This document shows positions 49,954-58,977 of a stretch of 64,000 nt of DNA, one piece after another. Origin of the DNA: Roseococcus thiosulfatophilus (GTDB lineage Bacteria > Pseudomonadota > Alphaproteobacteria > Acetobacterales > Acetobacteraceae). Both the position numbers and the translations under genes were made by a program. The stretch spans positions 1-64,000 of the forward strand of contig NZ_JAFFQY010000001.1 in the NCBI RefSeq assembly GCF_017311575.1, given 5' to 3'. Numbering within the stretch: position 1 is the first letter of the stretch; each line of letters starts with the position of its first letter. The notes under the pieces were generated by a model. The model was not told where the DNA came from, did no database searches, and saw nothing but the letters and a program-made list of their open reading frames with translations.

Positions 49954-51276
49954 TCAGGCCTTCTGCGACGCCTCGGCCAGGGCCTCGGGCGTCACCGTCT
50001 CTTCTGTCACCTGGGCGAGCTCCAGCATGAAGTCCACCACCTTCTCCTCGAAGAGCGGGCTGCGAAGCTGCTCCATCGCCTGGGGATTCTTCTGGAAATA
50101 CTCGATGACCTGCTTTTCCTGGCCGGGGTAGCGCTGCACCTCGGCCATCATCGCCTTGGACAGATCCTCGCGGCCCACCTGGATGTTGTTGGTGCGGCCG
50201 ATCTCGGACAGCAGCAGGCCCAGGCGGATGCGGCGCTCGGCGATGGTGCGGTACTCGGCCTTCAGCGTGTCCTCGTCCTTGCCGGCATCCTCGCCGTCCA
50301 GGCGCCCGGCCTTCATGTCGGCCTCCACGCGCTGCCAGATTTCGGCGAACTCGCCCTCCACCATGGCTTCCGGCACGGTGAAGCTGGCGCGCTCGGCGAG
50401 CGCATCCAGCAGGCGGCGCTTGATGGCCAGGCGGCTCAGCCCGTCATATTCGCGCTGCAGGCTCTCGGTGATGGCCTCGCGCAGCTTGGCCAGGTCCTCG
50501 AGGCCGAGCTTCTTCGCGAACTCATCGTCCAGGGCAGGCTTCACGCTGGTCTTGAGCGCCTTGGCCGTGATGGTGAACTCGGCATCCTTGCCGGCCAGGT
50601 TGGCCGCGCCATAGGTGGCGGGGAAGCTCACCTTGATGACGCGCTCCTCGCCGGGGGCCATGCCTTCCAGCTGCTCGGTGAAGCCGGGGATGAAGCCCTG
50701 GCCGGCCACCTCGATCGGCATGTCCTGGGCGGCGCCGCCCTCGAACTCGGTGCCGTCCATGCGGCCCACGAAGTCGCAGACCAGCACGTCGCCCTTGGCG
50801 GCCGCGCGGGGCTCGGCGTCCTCCAGCGTCGCGTTGCGGGACTGGATGGTCTCCAGCGTCTTCGCGATCTGCTCCTCGCCCACCTCGGCCTTGAGGCGGG
50901 TGAGGGTGATGGAGGCGAAGTCCGGCATGGGGATTTCGGGCATCACCTCGACATCGAGGCGGAATTCCAGGTCCGCGCCGTCATCGAACTTCACCAGCTC
51001 GATCTTGGGCTGGACGGCGGGGCGCAGGCCGCGCTCCTCCACCACCTTGCCCGTGGCGTCCTGGACCGAGGCTTCCAGCACCTCGCCCATCACGGCCTGG
51101 CCATAGCGGGCCTGGACGATCTTCTGCGGAACCTTGCCCGGGCGGAACCCGGGAATCTTCATGTCCTTGGCCAGTTCCGCGAGGCGCTTGTCCTTCTCCG
51201 CGGCGATGGCGGCGGCGGGCACCACCACGGTATAGGCCCGCTTGAGCCCCTCGTTCGCGACCTCGGTCACCTGCAT
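49954..51276 (-). CDS. tig: Trigger factor
   Basis: A 440-aa ribosome-bound chaperone with prolyl isomerase activity. The ribosome-binding loop is in IPGFRPGKVPQKIV, the PPIase domain shows GDVLVCDFVGRMDGTEFEGG and PIEVAGQGFIPGFTEQLEG, and the helical C-domain follows. The ATG at 51276 (MQVTEVANEG) fits the family; the frame to 51354 runs into tRNA-Leu. Confidence 0.97.
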   Translation of the reverse strand: MQVTEVANEGLKRAYTVVVPAAAIAAEKDKRLAELAKDMKIPGFRPGKVPQKIVQARYGQAVMGEVLEASVQDATGKVVEERGLRPAVQPKIELVKFDDGADLEFRLDVEVMPEIPMPDFASITLTRLKAEVGEEQIAKTLETIQSRNATLEDAEPRAAAKGDVLVCDFVGRMDGTEFEGGAAQDMPIEVAGQGFIPGFTEQLEGMAPGEERVIKVSFPATYGAANLAGKDAEFTITAKALKTSVKPALDDEFAKKLGLEDLAKLREAITESLQREYDGLSRLAIKRRLLDALAERASFTVPEAMVEGEFAEIWQRVEADMKAGRLDGEDAGKDEDTLKAEYRTIAERRIRLGLLLSEIGRTNNIQVGREDLSKAMMAEVQRYPGQEKQVIEYFQKNPQAMEQLRSPLFEEKVVDFMLELAQVTEETVTPEALAEASQKA

Positions 51277-51312
51277 CAGCGCAATCCGTTCCAGTGATTG
51301 CCGGTGGCTCAG

Positions 51313-51397
51313 TGGTGCGGGCGGAGGGACTTGAACCCCCACGGCTTGCGCCACTGGAACCTAAATCCAGCGTGTCTGCCAATTCCACCACGCCCGC
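51313..51397 (-). tRNA. tRNA-Leu (TAG)
   Basis: An 85-base class II tRNA with encoded CCA. Acceptor GCGGGCG pairs with CGCCCGC, the anticodon stem-loop is CTGGA-TTTAGGT-TCCAG (anticodon TAG), the variable arm is long and the T-loop TTCAAGT. It lies 36 bases before tig and may share its promoter. Confidence 0.96.
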
Positions 51398-51464
51398 GGA
51401 CCCGCGCTGCCGGTAGGAAGGGGCGCGTGTAGCCGAAAGGCCGCATCCCGCCAATACTGGGGGG

Positions 51465-52007
51465 ATGGATTTGCACGACCCGGGCGGAAAGGTGCGCCGC
51501 AGGCTGGCGGCGGATGTGGTCTCGGCGGCCGAATTCTCCCCCTGCCGGCGCTGGCGATGGTGGCTGGAGCGGCGCTGGGACGGCGCGCCCTTGGGCAGCC
51601 CGGGGCCTGGCGTGGTCATCGGGATGAACCCCTCGGTGGCCGATGAGACGGCCGATGACCCGACGGTGGCGGGCGTCATGTGGCGGGCGCGGCACCTCTG
51701 GGGGCTGTCCGGCCTCATCATGCTGAATGCCTTCGCCTATCGCGCCACGGACAAGCTGCGACTGCTGGAAGTCGAAGACCCGGTGGGGCCAGAGAACGAC
51801 GCCACCATCCTGCGCCTCAGCCGGGGGGCGCCGCTGGTGGTGGCGGCCTGGGGGCAGCCGCCCAAGGCGCTGGCAGGCCGGGGGCCGGCGCTGGCCGCGA
51901 TGCTGGCGGGGGCGGGGGTGCGGTTGATGTGCTTCGGGCGGAATGCCGATGGCAGCCCGAAGCACCCGCTCTACCAGCGCAAGGACGCGGCCCTGATCCC
52001 CTACTGA
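51465..52007 (+). CDS. DUF1643 domain protein
   Basis: A 180-aa protein of the DUF1643 family. The pattern is VVIGMNPSVADETADDPTV, then LIMLNAFAYRATD, VVAAWGQPP and GSPKHPLYQRKDA. Function is unknown; the fold may be related to uracil-DNA glycosylases. The start at 51465 has a G-run directly before it. Its 3' end overlaps that of the convergent transketolase-like gene by 7 bases. Confidence 0.82.
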   Translation: MDLHDPGGKVRRRLAADVVSAAEFSPCRRWRWWLERRWDGAPLGSPGPGVVIGMNPSVADETADDPTVAGVMWRARHLWGLSGLIMLNAFAYRATDKLRLLEVEDPVGPENDATILRLSRGAPLVVAAWGQPPKALAGRGPALAAMLAGAGVRLMCFGRNADGSPKHPLYQRKDAALIPY

Positions 52008-54391
52008 CCGACCAGCACCTCCGCGCAGGCATCCAGGATCGCCGCCTCGTCCAGCCCATATTCGGCATAGAGCGCCGGAATGTCCCCCGCCTGTCCGAAG
52101 CGGTCCACGCCGAGGGCCGCCACCCGCTGCCCGCGCACCGCGCCCATCCAGTCCAGCGCGGCGGGGTGCCCGTCCAGCAGAGTGACAATGCCGGCATCCC
52201 GCGCCAGCGGCGCCAGCAGCGTCTCGATATGCGAAGGCGCGCCCCCAGGCCCCTGCCGCGCGCGCTTGCGCGCCTCGATCCAGCCCTGGTGCAGCCGGTC
52301 GGGGCTGGTCACGGCCAGAAGCCCGGCGCCGGGCTCTTCCTCGCGCAGGGTGGCGAAGGCGGCCATGGCCTCGGGCGCCAGCGGCCCCTGATAGGCGATG
52401 GCGATGCGCGCGCCCTCCGCGGGCGGCGTCACCCAGTAGCCGCCGGCGATGACCGCCGCGGGGTCCAGCGTCCGCTCCGGCTGCTCCAGCCCCCGCGTGG
52501 ACAGGCGCAGCCAGACGCTGGAGCCGTTCTCCGCCTGCATATGCGCGAAGGCGTGGCGCATCAGGATGGCGAGCTCATCGGCGAAGGCGGGCTCATAGGC
52601 TGCCAGCCGGTCCTGCGCCATGCCGATCAGGGGGGTGTTCACGCTCTGGTGCTGGCCGCCCTCGGGCGCCAGGGTCAGGCCGGAGGGCGTGCTCACCAGC
52701 AGGAAGCGCGCATCCATGTAACAGCCATAGATCAGCGCATCGAGGCCGCGATTCACGAAGGGGTCGTAGACGGTCCCGATGGGCAGCAGCCGCGCGCCAT
52801 AGAGCCGATCGGCCAGCCCCAGCGCGGCCAGGACGAGAAAGAGATTCTGTTCGGCGATGCCGAGTTCCACATGCTGCCCCTCGGGCGACATGCCCCAGCG
52901 CTGTGCCGAAGCGAGCTTCGCATCGCGGAACACGTCGTTCTTCAGGTGCCGGTCGAAGATGCCGCGCCGGTTCACCCAGGGGCCGAGATTGGTGCTGACC
53001 GTCACATCCGGGCTGGTGGTGACGATGCGGGAGGCCAGTTCCTTGAACTCCCCCTCCCCGCGCCCGATGCCGGCCAGGATCTCGCCGAAGGCCGCCTGGG
53101 TGGAGAGCTTGCGCCCCGCCGGCACACGCGGCACCGGCAGCCGGGCCGGCACATGGATGGTGGGGGAGGACAGGCGCCGGCCCTCCGGCGTCAGCTTCCG
53201 GGCGAAGGGGATGCTGTCCACGAAGGCCCGCATCTCGGCCGAGGAAAATTCCAGCCCCTCGAACTCATCCCATTCATGGCCGGGGCGGATGCCCATCTCG
53301 GCCCGGAACCCCTCCATCTGCTCCTTGGTCATGAGCCCGGCATGATTGTCCTTGTGCCCGGCGAAGGGGAGGCCCATGCCCTTGATGGTGTAGGCGATGA
53401 AGCAGGTGGGCTGGTCGCCCAGCGCGTCGGCCTCGCGGAAGGCCTCCATCAGCGTCTCGATGTCATGGCCGCCCAGGTTGGTCATGAGCGCCGCCAACTC
53501 ATCGTCCGAGAGGGGGTCGATGATGGCCCGCACCCCCTCCTCGCGCCCCAGCTCCGCCATCAGCGCCGCGCGCCAGGCGGCCCCGCCCTGGAAGGTCAGC
53601 GCGGCGTAGAGGCTGTTGGGGCAGTCATCAATCCAATGGCGCAGCGCCTCGCCGCCCGGGCGCGCGAAGGCGGCCGAGAGGCGCCGCCCGTATTTGAGCG
53701 TGACCACGTTCCAGCCCATGTCGCGGAACAGCCCCTCGATGCGGCCAAAGAGGCGGTCCTGCACCACGCTGTCCAGGCTCTGGCGGTTGTAGTCCACCAC
53801 CCACCAGACATTGCGGATGTCGTGCTTCCAGCCCTCCAGCAGGGCCTCATAGATATTGCCCTCGTCCAGCTCCGCATCGCCCACGATGGCGACGTGGCGG
53901 CCGGCGGGCAGGCCCTCGGGCACCAGCTTCTTCAGCCGCACATAGTCCTGCACGAGGCTGCCGAAGCTGGTCAGCGCCACGCCCAGCCCCACACTGCCGG
54001 TGGAGAAATCCACCTCGCCCCCATCCTTCATGCGCGAGGGATAGGGCTGGATGCCGCCGAATTGCCGGAGCGTGGCCAGCTTCTCGGCGCTCTGCCGCCC
54101 CAGCAGCAGGTTCATGGCGTGGAAGACCGGGCCGGCATGCGGCTTCACCGCCACGCGGTCGGCGGGCTTCAGGATGTCGAAGTAAAGCGCGGTCAGGATG
54201 GACACGGCCGAGGCGCAGGAGGCCTGGTGTCCGCCCACCTTCAGCCCATCCCGGTTGGGCCGGATATGGTTGGCGTGATGGATCATCCAGGCCGAGAGCC
54301 AGAGCAGCTTGCGTTCCACCGCGTGAAGCATGGCCAGCCGCCGCGCCTCGTCCGGCGTCTCCGACCTTGTGCTGATGCCCTGGACCGTCAT
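52001..54391 (-). CDS. Transketolase / single-chain pyruvate dehydrogenase E1-like
   Basis: A 796-aa thiamine diphosphate enzyme of the homodimeric E1/transketolase type. The cofactor site is VAIVGDAELDEGNIYEALLE ending VDYNRQSLD. Earlier is GGHQASCASAVSILTALYFD, and the second domain has VELGIAEQNLFLVLAALGLA. The pattern is closer to AceE/MdeB than to classical transketolase. It lacks the length of AceE (887 aa) and there is no E2 or E3 gene nearby, so the substrate is unknown. The ATG at 54391 has GGAGG upstream. It is divergent from the enoyl-CoA hydratase gene. Confidence 0.85.
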   Translation of the reverse strand: MTVQGISTRSETPDEARRLAMLHAVERKLLWLSAWMIHHANHIRPNRDGLKVGGHQASCASAVSILTALYFDILKPADRVAVKPHAGPVFHAMNLLLGRQSAEKLATLRQFGGIQPYPSRMKDGGEVDFSTGSVGLGVALTSFGSLVQDYVRLKKLVPEGLPAGRHVAIVGDAELDEGNIYEALLEGWKHDIRNVWWVVDYNRQSLDSVVQDRLFGRIEGLFRDMGWNVVTLKYGRRLSAAFARPGGEALRHWIDDCPNSLYAALTFQGGAAWRAALMAELGREEGVRAIIDPLSDDELAALMTNLGGHDIETLMEAFREADALGDQPTCFIAYTIKGMGLPFAGHKDNHAGLMTKEQMEGFRAEMGIRPGHEWDEFEGLEFSSAEMRAFVDSIPFARKLTPEGRRLSSPTIHVPARLPVPRVPAGRKLSTQAAFGEILAGIGRGEGEFKELASRIVTTSPDVTVSTNLGPWVNRRGIFDRHLKNDVFRDAKLASAQRWGMSPEGQHVELGIAEQNLFLVLAALGLADRLYGARLLPIGTVYDPFVNRGLDALIYGCYMDARFLLVSTPSGLTLAPEGGQHQSVNTPLIGMAQDRLAAYEPAFADELAILMRHAFAHMQAENGSSVWLRLSTRGLEQPERTLDPAAVIAGGYWVTPPAEGARIAIAYQGPLAPEAMAAFATLREEEPGAGLLAVTSPDRLHQGWIEARKRARQGPGGAPSHIETLLAPLARDAGIVTLLDGHPAALDWMGAVRGQRVAALGVDRFGQAGDIPALYAEYGLDEAAILDACAEVLVGQ

Positions 54392-54487
54392 GGGGAAACC
54401 CTCCGCTTCAGGGCAGGCTAAGGCCCCGGGCGCCCATCTCCAAGCGCCCCCTTGCCGGGGGACGTGCGCGGGCGGAAGCTTCGCCGC

Positions 54488-55276
54488 ATGAGCACCGAAC
54501 CCGTCCTGCTGACGCAACGCGACGCCCGCGGCATCGTCACCGCCACCCTGAACCGCCCCAAGCTGAACAACGCCTATAATGGCGAGATGCTGGAGGCGCT
54601 GATCTCCGGCATGGAGGCCATGGCACATGACGCCTCGGTGCGGGGCCTGGTCATCCGTGGCGCCGGGCGGCATTTCCAGGCGGGTGCCGACATCAACTGG
54701 CTGACCGAGGCCGCGGGCGCCACCCCCGAGGCCGCCCACGCCGCCTCCATGCTCACCACCCGCGCCATGCAGGTGCTGAATGAATTCCCGAAGCCCACCT
54801 TCGCCGTGATCCATGGCGCCTGCTTCGGCGGCGGCACCGGCATCGCCTGCTGCGTGGACGTGGCCCTGGCCACCACGGAAGCCAGCTTCGGCATCAGCGA
54901 GGTGCGTGTAGGCGTGGCGCCCACCCCCATCTCCACCCACATGGTCCATGCCATGGGCGTGCGCCACACCCGCCGCTACGCCATCACGGGCGAGCGCTTC
55001 GGGCCGGAGGAGGCCATGCGGATCGGCCTGGTGCATGAGGTGCATGCCCCAGACGCCATCGAGGCGCGGCTGGAGGAGATCATCTCCGCCATGCTGCTCT
55101 CCTCGCCCACCGCCATCGCCATGACCAAGCGCAGCATGCTGGGCGCCAATGGCTGGCTGCTGGACGCGCGGACCATGGACCAGCTGGCCTATGAAAGCTG
55201 GACGCAGCGCGCCTCGGAGGAGGGGCGCGAGGGGCTGGCCGCCTTCCGGGAGAAGCGCAAGCCGCGCTGGGCCTGA
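54488..55276 (+). CDS. Enoyl-CoA hydratase/isomerase family protein
   Basis: A 262-aa crotonase-fold enzyme. The oxyanion-hole parts are HFQAGADINWL and IHGACFGGGTGIACCVDVAL; the region FGISEVRVGVAPTP follows, with a Glu at the usual hydratase position. The C-terminal trimerisation helices are present. I chose the ATG at 54488. Substrate chain length or role (hydratase or methylglutaconyl-CoA type) cannot be assigned. It is divergent from the E1-like gene. Confidence 0.9.
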   Translation: MSTEPVLLTQRDARGIVTATLNRPKLNNAYNGEMLEALISGMEAMAHDASVRGLVIRGAGRHFQAGADINWLTEAAGATPEAAHAASMLTTRAMQVLNEFPKPTFAVIHGACFGGGTGIACCVDVALATTEASFGISEVRVGVAPTPISTHMVHAMGVRHTRRYAITGERFGPEEAMRIGLVHEVHAPDAIEARLEEIISAMLLSSPTAIAMTKRSMLGANGWLLDARTMDQLAYESWTQRASEEGREGLAAFREKRKPRWA

Positions 55277-55279
55277 ACC

Positions 55280-55810
55280 TCAGGCGTCGCGGATCGCCTC
55301 CAGGCAGCGTTCGAACAGCGAGAGGTCACGCCAGTCCAGCGCGGCCTCGGCCCGCAGCATCACGCCGCCGGCGGCGCGGATGGCGCCCTCCAGCATCAAA
55401 TTCTCCGACAGGCCGTGGTCCTCCACGCGCATTCCCTGCGCGTCCTCCCAACCGCCCCGCGCCGGCCGGGCCCCGGCCACGCGCGCACGGTGCGGGCGCG
55501 GGTCATGGGTGTAGCCGTGCACGGGCCGGCCCAGGGCGCGCAGGAAGCCCAGTTCGAACACCGTGCCCGGATCGGCGCCGACGCCGCGGAAGGGGGTGAG
55601 ATTGGCCACCAACGCGTCGCAGCCCCGCAGCAGCAATTCATTCGCGGCATGGATGCGCCGCCAGTCCATCTCGCCCGACGGGGAGAGAGCGGGCGGGTCC
55701 ATGGGAAAGACGCCCTCCCATCCATGCCGCGCGCAAAGCGCCTTCTTCGCCGCGCCGATGGCCCGTGCCTCCGGCAGGAACACCTCCGGCCCGGCCAGGT
55801 AGATGCGCAT
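55280..55810 (-). CDS. Nucleoside 2-deoxyribosyltransferase-like protein
   Basis: A 176-aa protein of the nucleoside 2-deoxyribosyltransferase family. The start RIYLAGPEVFLPEA, the DALVANLTPFRG segment and the catalytic glutamate in DPGTVFELGFLRALGRPV are all present. It could exchange bases on deoxynucleosides or hydrolyse deoxynucleoside phosphates. It ends 3 bases after the convergent enoyl-CoA hydratase and is divergent from the hydrolase at 55858. Confidence 0.85.
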   Translation of the reverse strand: MRIYLAGPEVFLPEARAIGAAKKALCARHGWEGVFPMDPPALSPSGEMDWRRIHAANELLLRGCDALVANLTPFRGVGADPGTVFELGFLRALGRPVHGYTHDPRPHRARVAGARPARGGWEDAQGMRVEDHGLSENLMLEGAIRAAGGVMLRAEAALDWRDLSLFERCLEAIRDA

Positions 55811-55857
55811 GGTCTCCTCTTTGCCTCTGCCTCGCGCCTGCCCCTATCATCCGCGTC

Positions 55858-56655
55858 ATGGGTTTCGAAATCGAATACAACAACCGCGCCCGCGTGCCCG
55901 AGAGCGGGGCCATCATCGCGCGCTGGATCCAGGCCGCTGAGGCCTTCCGCCTGGCCCACCCGCCCGAGACGCTCGCCTATGGACCAGGCGCGCGGGAGGT
56001 CATGGACCTCTTCCTGCCGCCGGGTGTGGCGCGGCCGCCCGTCGCGCTGTTCTTCCACGGCGGCTACTGGCAGGCGCTGGACGGGCGGGCGGTCAGCCAT
56101 ATGGCGGCGGGGCTGCTGGCGCAGGGGGTGGCGGTGGCGATCCCTTCCTATGACCTCTGCCCGGAGGTGCCGCTGGCGCGCATCGTGGCGCAGGCCGAGG
56201 CGGCGGCGCGCGCGCTGCACGCGCGGATGGGACGGCCCGCATTGGCCATGGGGCATTCGGCGGGCGGGCACCTCGCCGCCATGCTGCTGACGCGGCTGCC
56301 GTCGGAGGTCGTGGCGGCGGCCCTGCCCATCTCGGGCCTGTTCTGGCTGGAGCCGCTGGTCGGCACCTCCATCAACGACAAGCTGGGGCTGGACGAGGCG
56401 ACGGCGCGCGGCCTCTCCCCTGCCCTTTTGCCCTCACCCGGCCGCCCGCTGCATGCCGTGGTGGGCGGAGCGGAAAGCGACGAGTTCCTGCGCCAGACCC
56501 GCGAATTCGCCGCTCTCTGGGGTGGCAGCCACGAGGCCCTGCCCGGGCTGAACCACTTCACCGTGCTGGCCCCGCTGGAAGACCCGGCCCACCCCTTGAC
56601 CCAGCGCGCCGCCCGGCTTGCATGGCATGCGGGCGCCGGGCTAACCGAGGCCTGA
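55858..56655 (+). CDS. Alpha/beta hydrolase, arylformamidase-like
   Basis: A 265-aa alpha/beta hydrolase. The oxyanion motif is FFHGGYWQALD and the nucleophile is in AMGHSAGGHLAA; the acid is probably in GGAESDEF and the histidine in GLNHFTVL. The HGGYW motif is shared with kynurenine formamidases, but no other kynurenine genes are nearby. It is followed at 42 bases by the ABC substrate-binding protein gene on the same strand. Confidence 0.86.
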   Translation: MGFEIEYNNRARVPESGAIIARWIQAAEAFRLAHPPETLAYGPGAREVMDLFLPPGVARPPVALFFHGGYWQALDGRAVSHMAAGLLAQGVAVAIPSYDLCPEVPLARIVAQAEAAARALHARMGRPALAMGHSAGGHLAAMLLTRLPSEVVAAALPISGLFWLEPLVGTSINDKLGLDEATARGLSPALLPSPGRPLHAVVGGAESDEFLRQTREFAALWGGSHEALPGLNHFTVLAPLEDPAHPLTQRAARLAWHAGAGLTEA

Positions 56656-56697
56656 GGCGAAAAACAACCTTCGATGACACGAAACGGGAGAGCGGTG

Positions 56698-57909
56698 ATG
56701 GCGTTCCAGGAATCCGGCCACAAGACGGGCGCGACCCGCCGCGGCCTGCTGCTGGCATCCGGCGCGGGCGTGCTGGCTGCACCCGCCCTGCATGCCCAGG
56801 CCGCCCCCATCAAGGTGGGTGTTGTCGCGGTGCAGACCGGCCCCCAGGCGGCGCTCGGCACACAGCTGCGCGACGGCTGGACCATGGGGCTGCGCCACCT
56901 GAACAACCAGCTGGGCGGCCGCGCGGTCGAGACCATCGTCATTGACGACGAACTCCGCCCCGATGTCGCCGTCACCAAGGTCCGCGCCGCGCTGGAGCGC
57001 GACCGGGTGGATTTCGTGGTGGGCGTCGTCTTCTCGAACATCCTCCAGGCCATCATGCGGCCGGTGACCGAGAGCGGGACCTTCCTGATCTCGTCCAATG
57101 CCGGCCCCTCCACCTTCGCCGGGCGCGGCTGCAACCCCTTCTTCTTCAACACCAGCTACAACAATGACCAGGTCCATTCCGTGATGGGCCAGGCGGCGCA
57201 GGACCTCGGCTATCGCCGCGTGTTCCTGATGACGCCCAACTACCAGGCCGGGCGCGACGCCATGGCGGGCTTCAAGTCGCGCTTCCAGGGCGAGGTGCTG
57301 GACGAGGTCTATGTGCCGCTGACGCAGCTCGATTTCTCGGCGGAACTGGCGCGCATCGCCTCGCTGCGGCCGGATGCCATCTTCACCTTCATGCCCGGTG
57401 GGCTGGGGGTGAACCTGGTGCGGCAGTACCGCCAGGCGGGGCTGGCCAACATCCCCTTCCTCTCCACCTTCACCGTGGACGAAGCCACCCTTCCCGCGCA
57501 GGGCGAGGCGGCGCTGGGCTTCTACAGCGGCGCCAATTGGGCGCCCAACATGGACAACGCCCAGAACACCCGCTTCGTGCGGGACTTCGAGGCCGCCTTC
57601 AACTACGTCCCTGCCACCTATGCGGCGCAGAGCTATGACACGGCCATGCTGCTGGACAGCGCGGTCCGGAAGGTGGGCGGCAACCTCACCGACAAGAACG
57701 CCCTGCGCGCGGCCATCGCGGCGGCGGACTTCACCTCGGTGCGCGGCGGCTTCCGCTTCGGCGCGAACCAGTATCCCGTGCAGGATTTCTGGCTGTGCCA
57801 GGTGGTGCGCCGGCCCGATGGGAAATTCCAGACGCAGACGGTGCGCCGCGTGCTCGAAGCCAATGTGGACCCCTGGGCGGCGCAGTGCCGGATGCCGGCG
57901 CGTATTTGA
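56698..57909 (+). CDS. ABC transporter substrate-binding protein (HAAT/Liv type)
   Basis: A 403-aa periplasmic binding protein of the branched-chain amino acid (Leu/Ile/Val-binding) family. The signal region has a twin arginine (TRRGLLLASGAGVLAAPAL) that could be Tat-dependent. The mature part starts IKVGVVAVQTGPQA, with AVTKVRAALERDRVDFVVG and the later YAAQSYDTAMLL. I chose the ATG at 56698 (GGAG 7 bases before). It begins the transporter unit; a palindrome cluster separates it from livH. The ligand may be an amino acid or aromatic acid. Confidence 0.92.
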   Translation: MAFQESGHKTGATRRGLLLASGAGVLAAPALHAQAAPIKVGVVAVQTGPQAALGTQLRDGWTMGLRHLNNQLGGRAVETIVIDDELRPDVAVTKVRAALERDRVDFVVGVVFSNILQAIMRPVTESGTFLISSNAGPSTFAGRGCNPFFFNTSYNNDQVHSVMGQAAQDLGYRRVFLMTPNYQAGRDAMAGFKSRFQGEVLDEVYVPLTQLDFSAELARIASLRPDAIFTFMPGGLGVNLVRQYRQAGLANIPFLSTFTVDEATLPAQGEAALGFYSGANWAPNMDNAQNTRFVRDFEAAFNYVPATYAAQSYDTAMLLDSAVRKVGGNLTDKNALRAAIAAADFTSVRGGFRFGANQYPVQDFWLCQVVRRPDGKFQTQTVRRVLEANVDPWAAQCRMPARI

Positions 57910-57910
57910 T

Positions 57911-58041
57911 CCCCACGAAATCGCTTCGCAATTTCGCGGGGGCCCCGGTTTGGCGCTTTATCCTGTCGTGATGGTCCTGCCTTCGCGGGCACAGCCCGCG
58001 AAGGTTTGCGGGGGGTGGAGGGACGCGCCGTGCGGCGCGTC
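57911..58041. repeat. Palindrome cluster incl. 31-bp repeat copy B
   Basis: The gap between the binding protein and livH holds the 31-bp palindrome (57911-57941, arms CCCCACGAAA with one mismatch), an 11-base-armed hairpin CCTTCGCGGGC-ACA (57980-58004) and a 9-base-armed hairpin GACGCGCCG-TG (58022-58041). The first begins right after the stop codon. They may cut permease expression relative to the binding protein. The 31-mer matches copy A at 21388-21418 in reverse. Confidence 0.65.
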
Positions 58042-58056
58042 GGGAAAGGTGGTTTC

Positions 58057-58977
58057 TTGAATACGACGCTGCTGCTGGTGCAGGGGCTGAACGGGTTGCA
58101 GTTCGGCGTGCTGCTGTTTCTCGTGGCGGCCGGGCTCACCCTCGTCTTCGGGGTGATGGACTTCATCAACCTCGCGCATGGCGTGCAGTACATGGTGGGC
58201 GCCTATCTCGGCGCCTCGCTCGCGGCGCTGACGGGCAGCTTCTGGCTGGGGCTGCTGCTGGCGCTGCCGGCCGCGCTGGTCTTCGGGCTGGTGCTGGAAT
58301 TCCTGGTGTTCCGCCACCTCTATGACCGCGACCATCTCTCGCAAGTGCTGGCCACCTTCGGCGTGATCCTCTTCCTGAACGAGGGCGTGAAGGTGGTCTT
58401 CGGCGCGGCCCCCATGCAGATGCCGGTGCCCGAACTTCTGTCGGGCGGCGTGCCGCTTATGGACGGGCTGCTCTACCCCACCTATCGCCTCGCCATCCTG
58501 GCCGCGGGGCTCGCCACCGCCGCTCTGCTCTGGTTCCTGGTGGAGCGGACGCGGGCGGGCATGCTGGTGCGGGCCGGCGCCACCAACGCCCCGATGGTCA
58601 CGGCGCTGGGCGTGGATATCCGGCGGCTGTTCATGCTGGTCTTCGGCTTCGGCGCGATGCTGGCGGGCTTCGCGGGTGTCATGGCCGCACCCATCCTGTC
58701 CGTGGAGCCGGGGATGGGCGACAACTTGCTCATCCTCGCCTTCGTGGTCATCGTCATCGGCGGCATCGGCTCGGTGCGGGGCGCCTTCGTGGCGGCGCTG
58801 CTGGTGGGGTTGGTCGAGACCATCGGGCGCGGGCTGATGCCGGACCTGATGCGGCTGTTCATGGACGCCTCCTCCGCGCGGCAGACCGGCGCCGCGCTGG
58901 CCTCCATGCTGGTCTACATCGTGATGGCTGCCATCCTCGCCTTCCGCCCGGCCGGGCTGTTCCCGGCCCGCGCATGA
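58057..58977 (+). CDS. livH: Branched-chain amino acid type ABC permease LivH
   Basis: A 306-aa inner-membrane permease. The family segment LVFGVMDFINLAHG is near residue 30 and the permease loop includes GLTLVF and VVIVIGGIGSVRGAFVAALL. I place the start at a TTG at 58057 with AAAGGTGG upstream. Other starts would lie in the palindrome region. Its stop overlaps the livM start (ATGA). Confidence 0.92.
   Translation: MNTTLLLVQGLNGLQFGVLLFLVAAGLTLVFGVMDFINLAHGVQYMVGAYLGASLAALTGSFWLGLLLALPAALVFGLVLEFLVFRHLYDRDHLSQVLATFGVILFLNEGVKVVFGAAPMQMPVPELLSGGVPLMDGLLYPTYRLAILAAGLATAALLWFLVERTRAGMLVRAGATNAPMVTALGVDIRRLFMLVFGFGAMLAGFAGVMAAPILSVEPGMGDNLLILAFVVIVIGGIGSVRGAFVAALLVGLVETIGRGLMPDLMRLFMDASSARQTGAALASMLVYIVMAAILAFRPAGLFPARA

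Noticed and set aside
51313-51397. tRNA-Leu as integration site for a mobile element
   Set aside because: No integrase and no direct repeat of the tRNA 3' end was seen in the flanks; the neighbouring genes are housekeeping.
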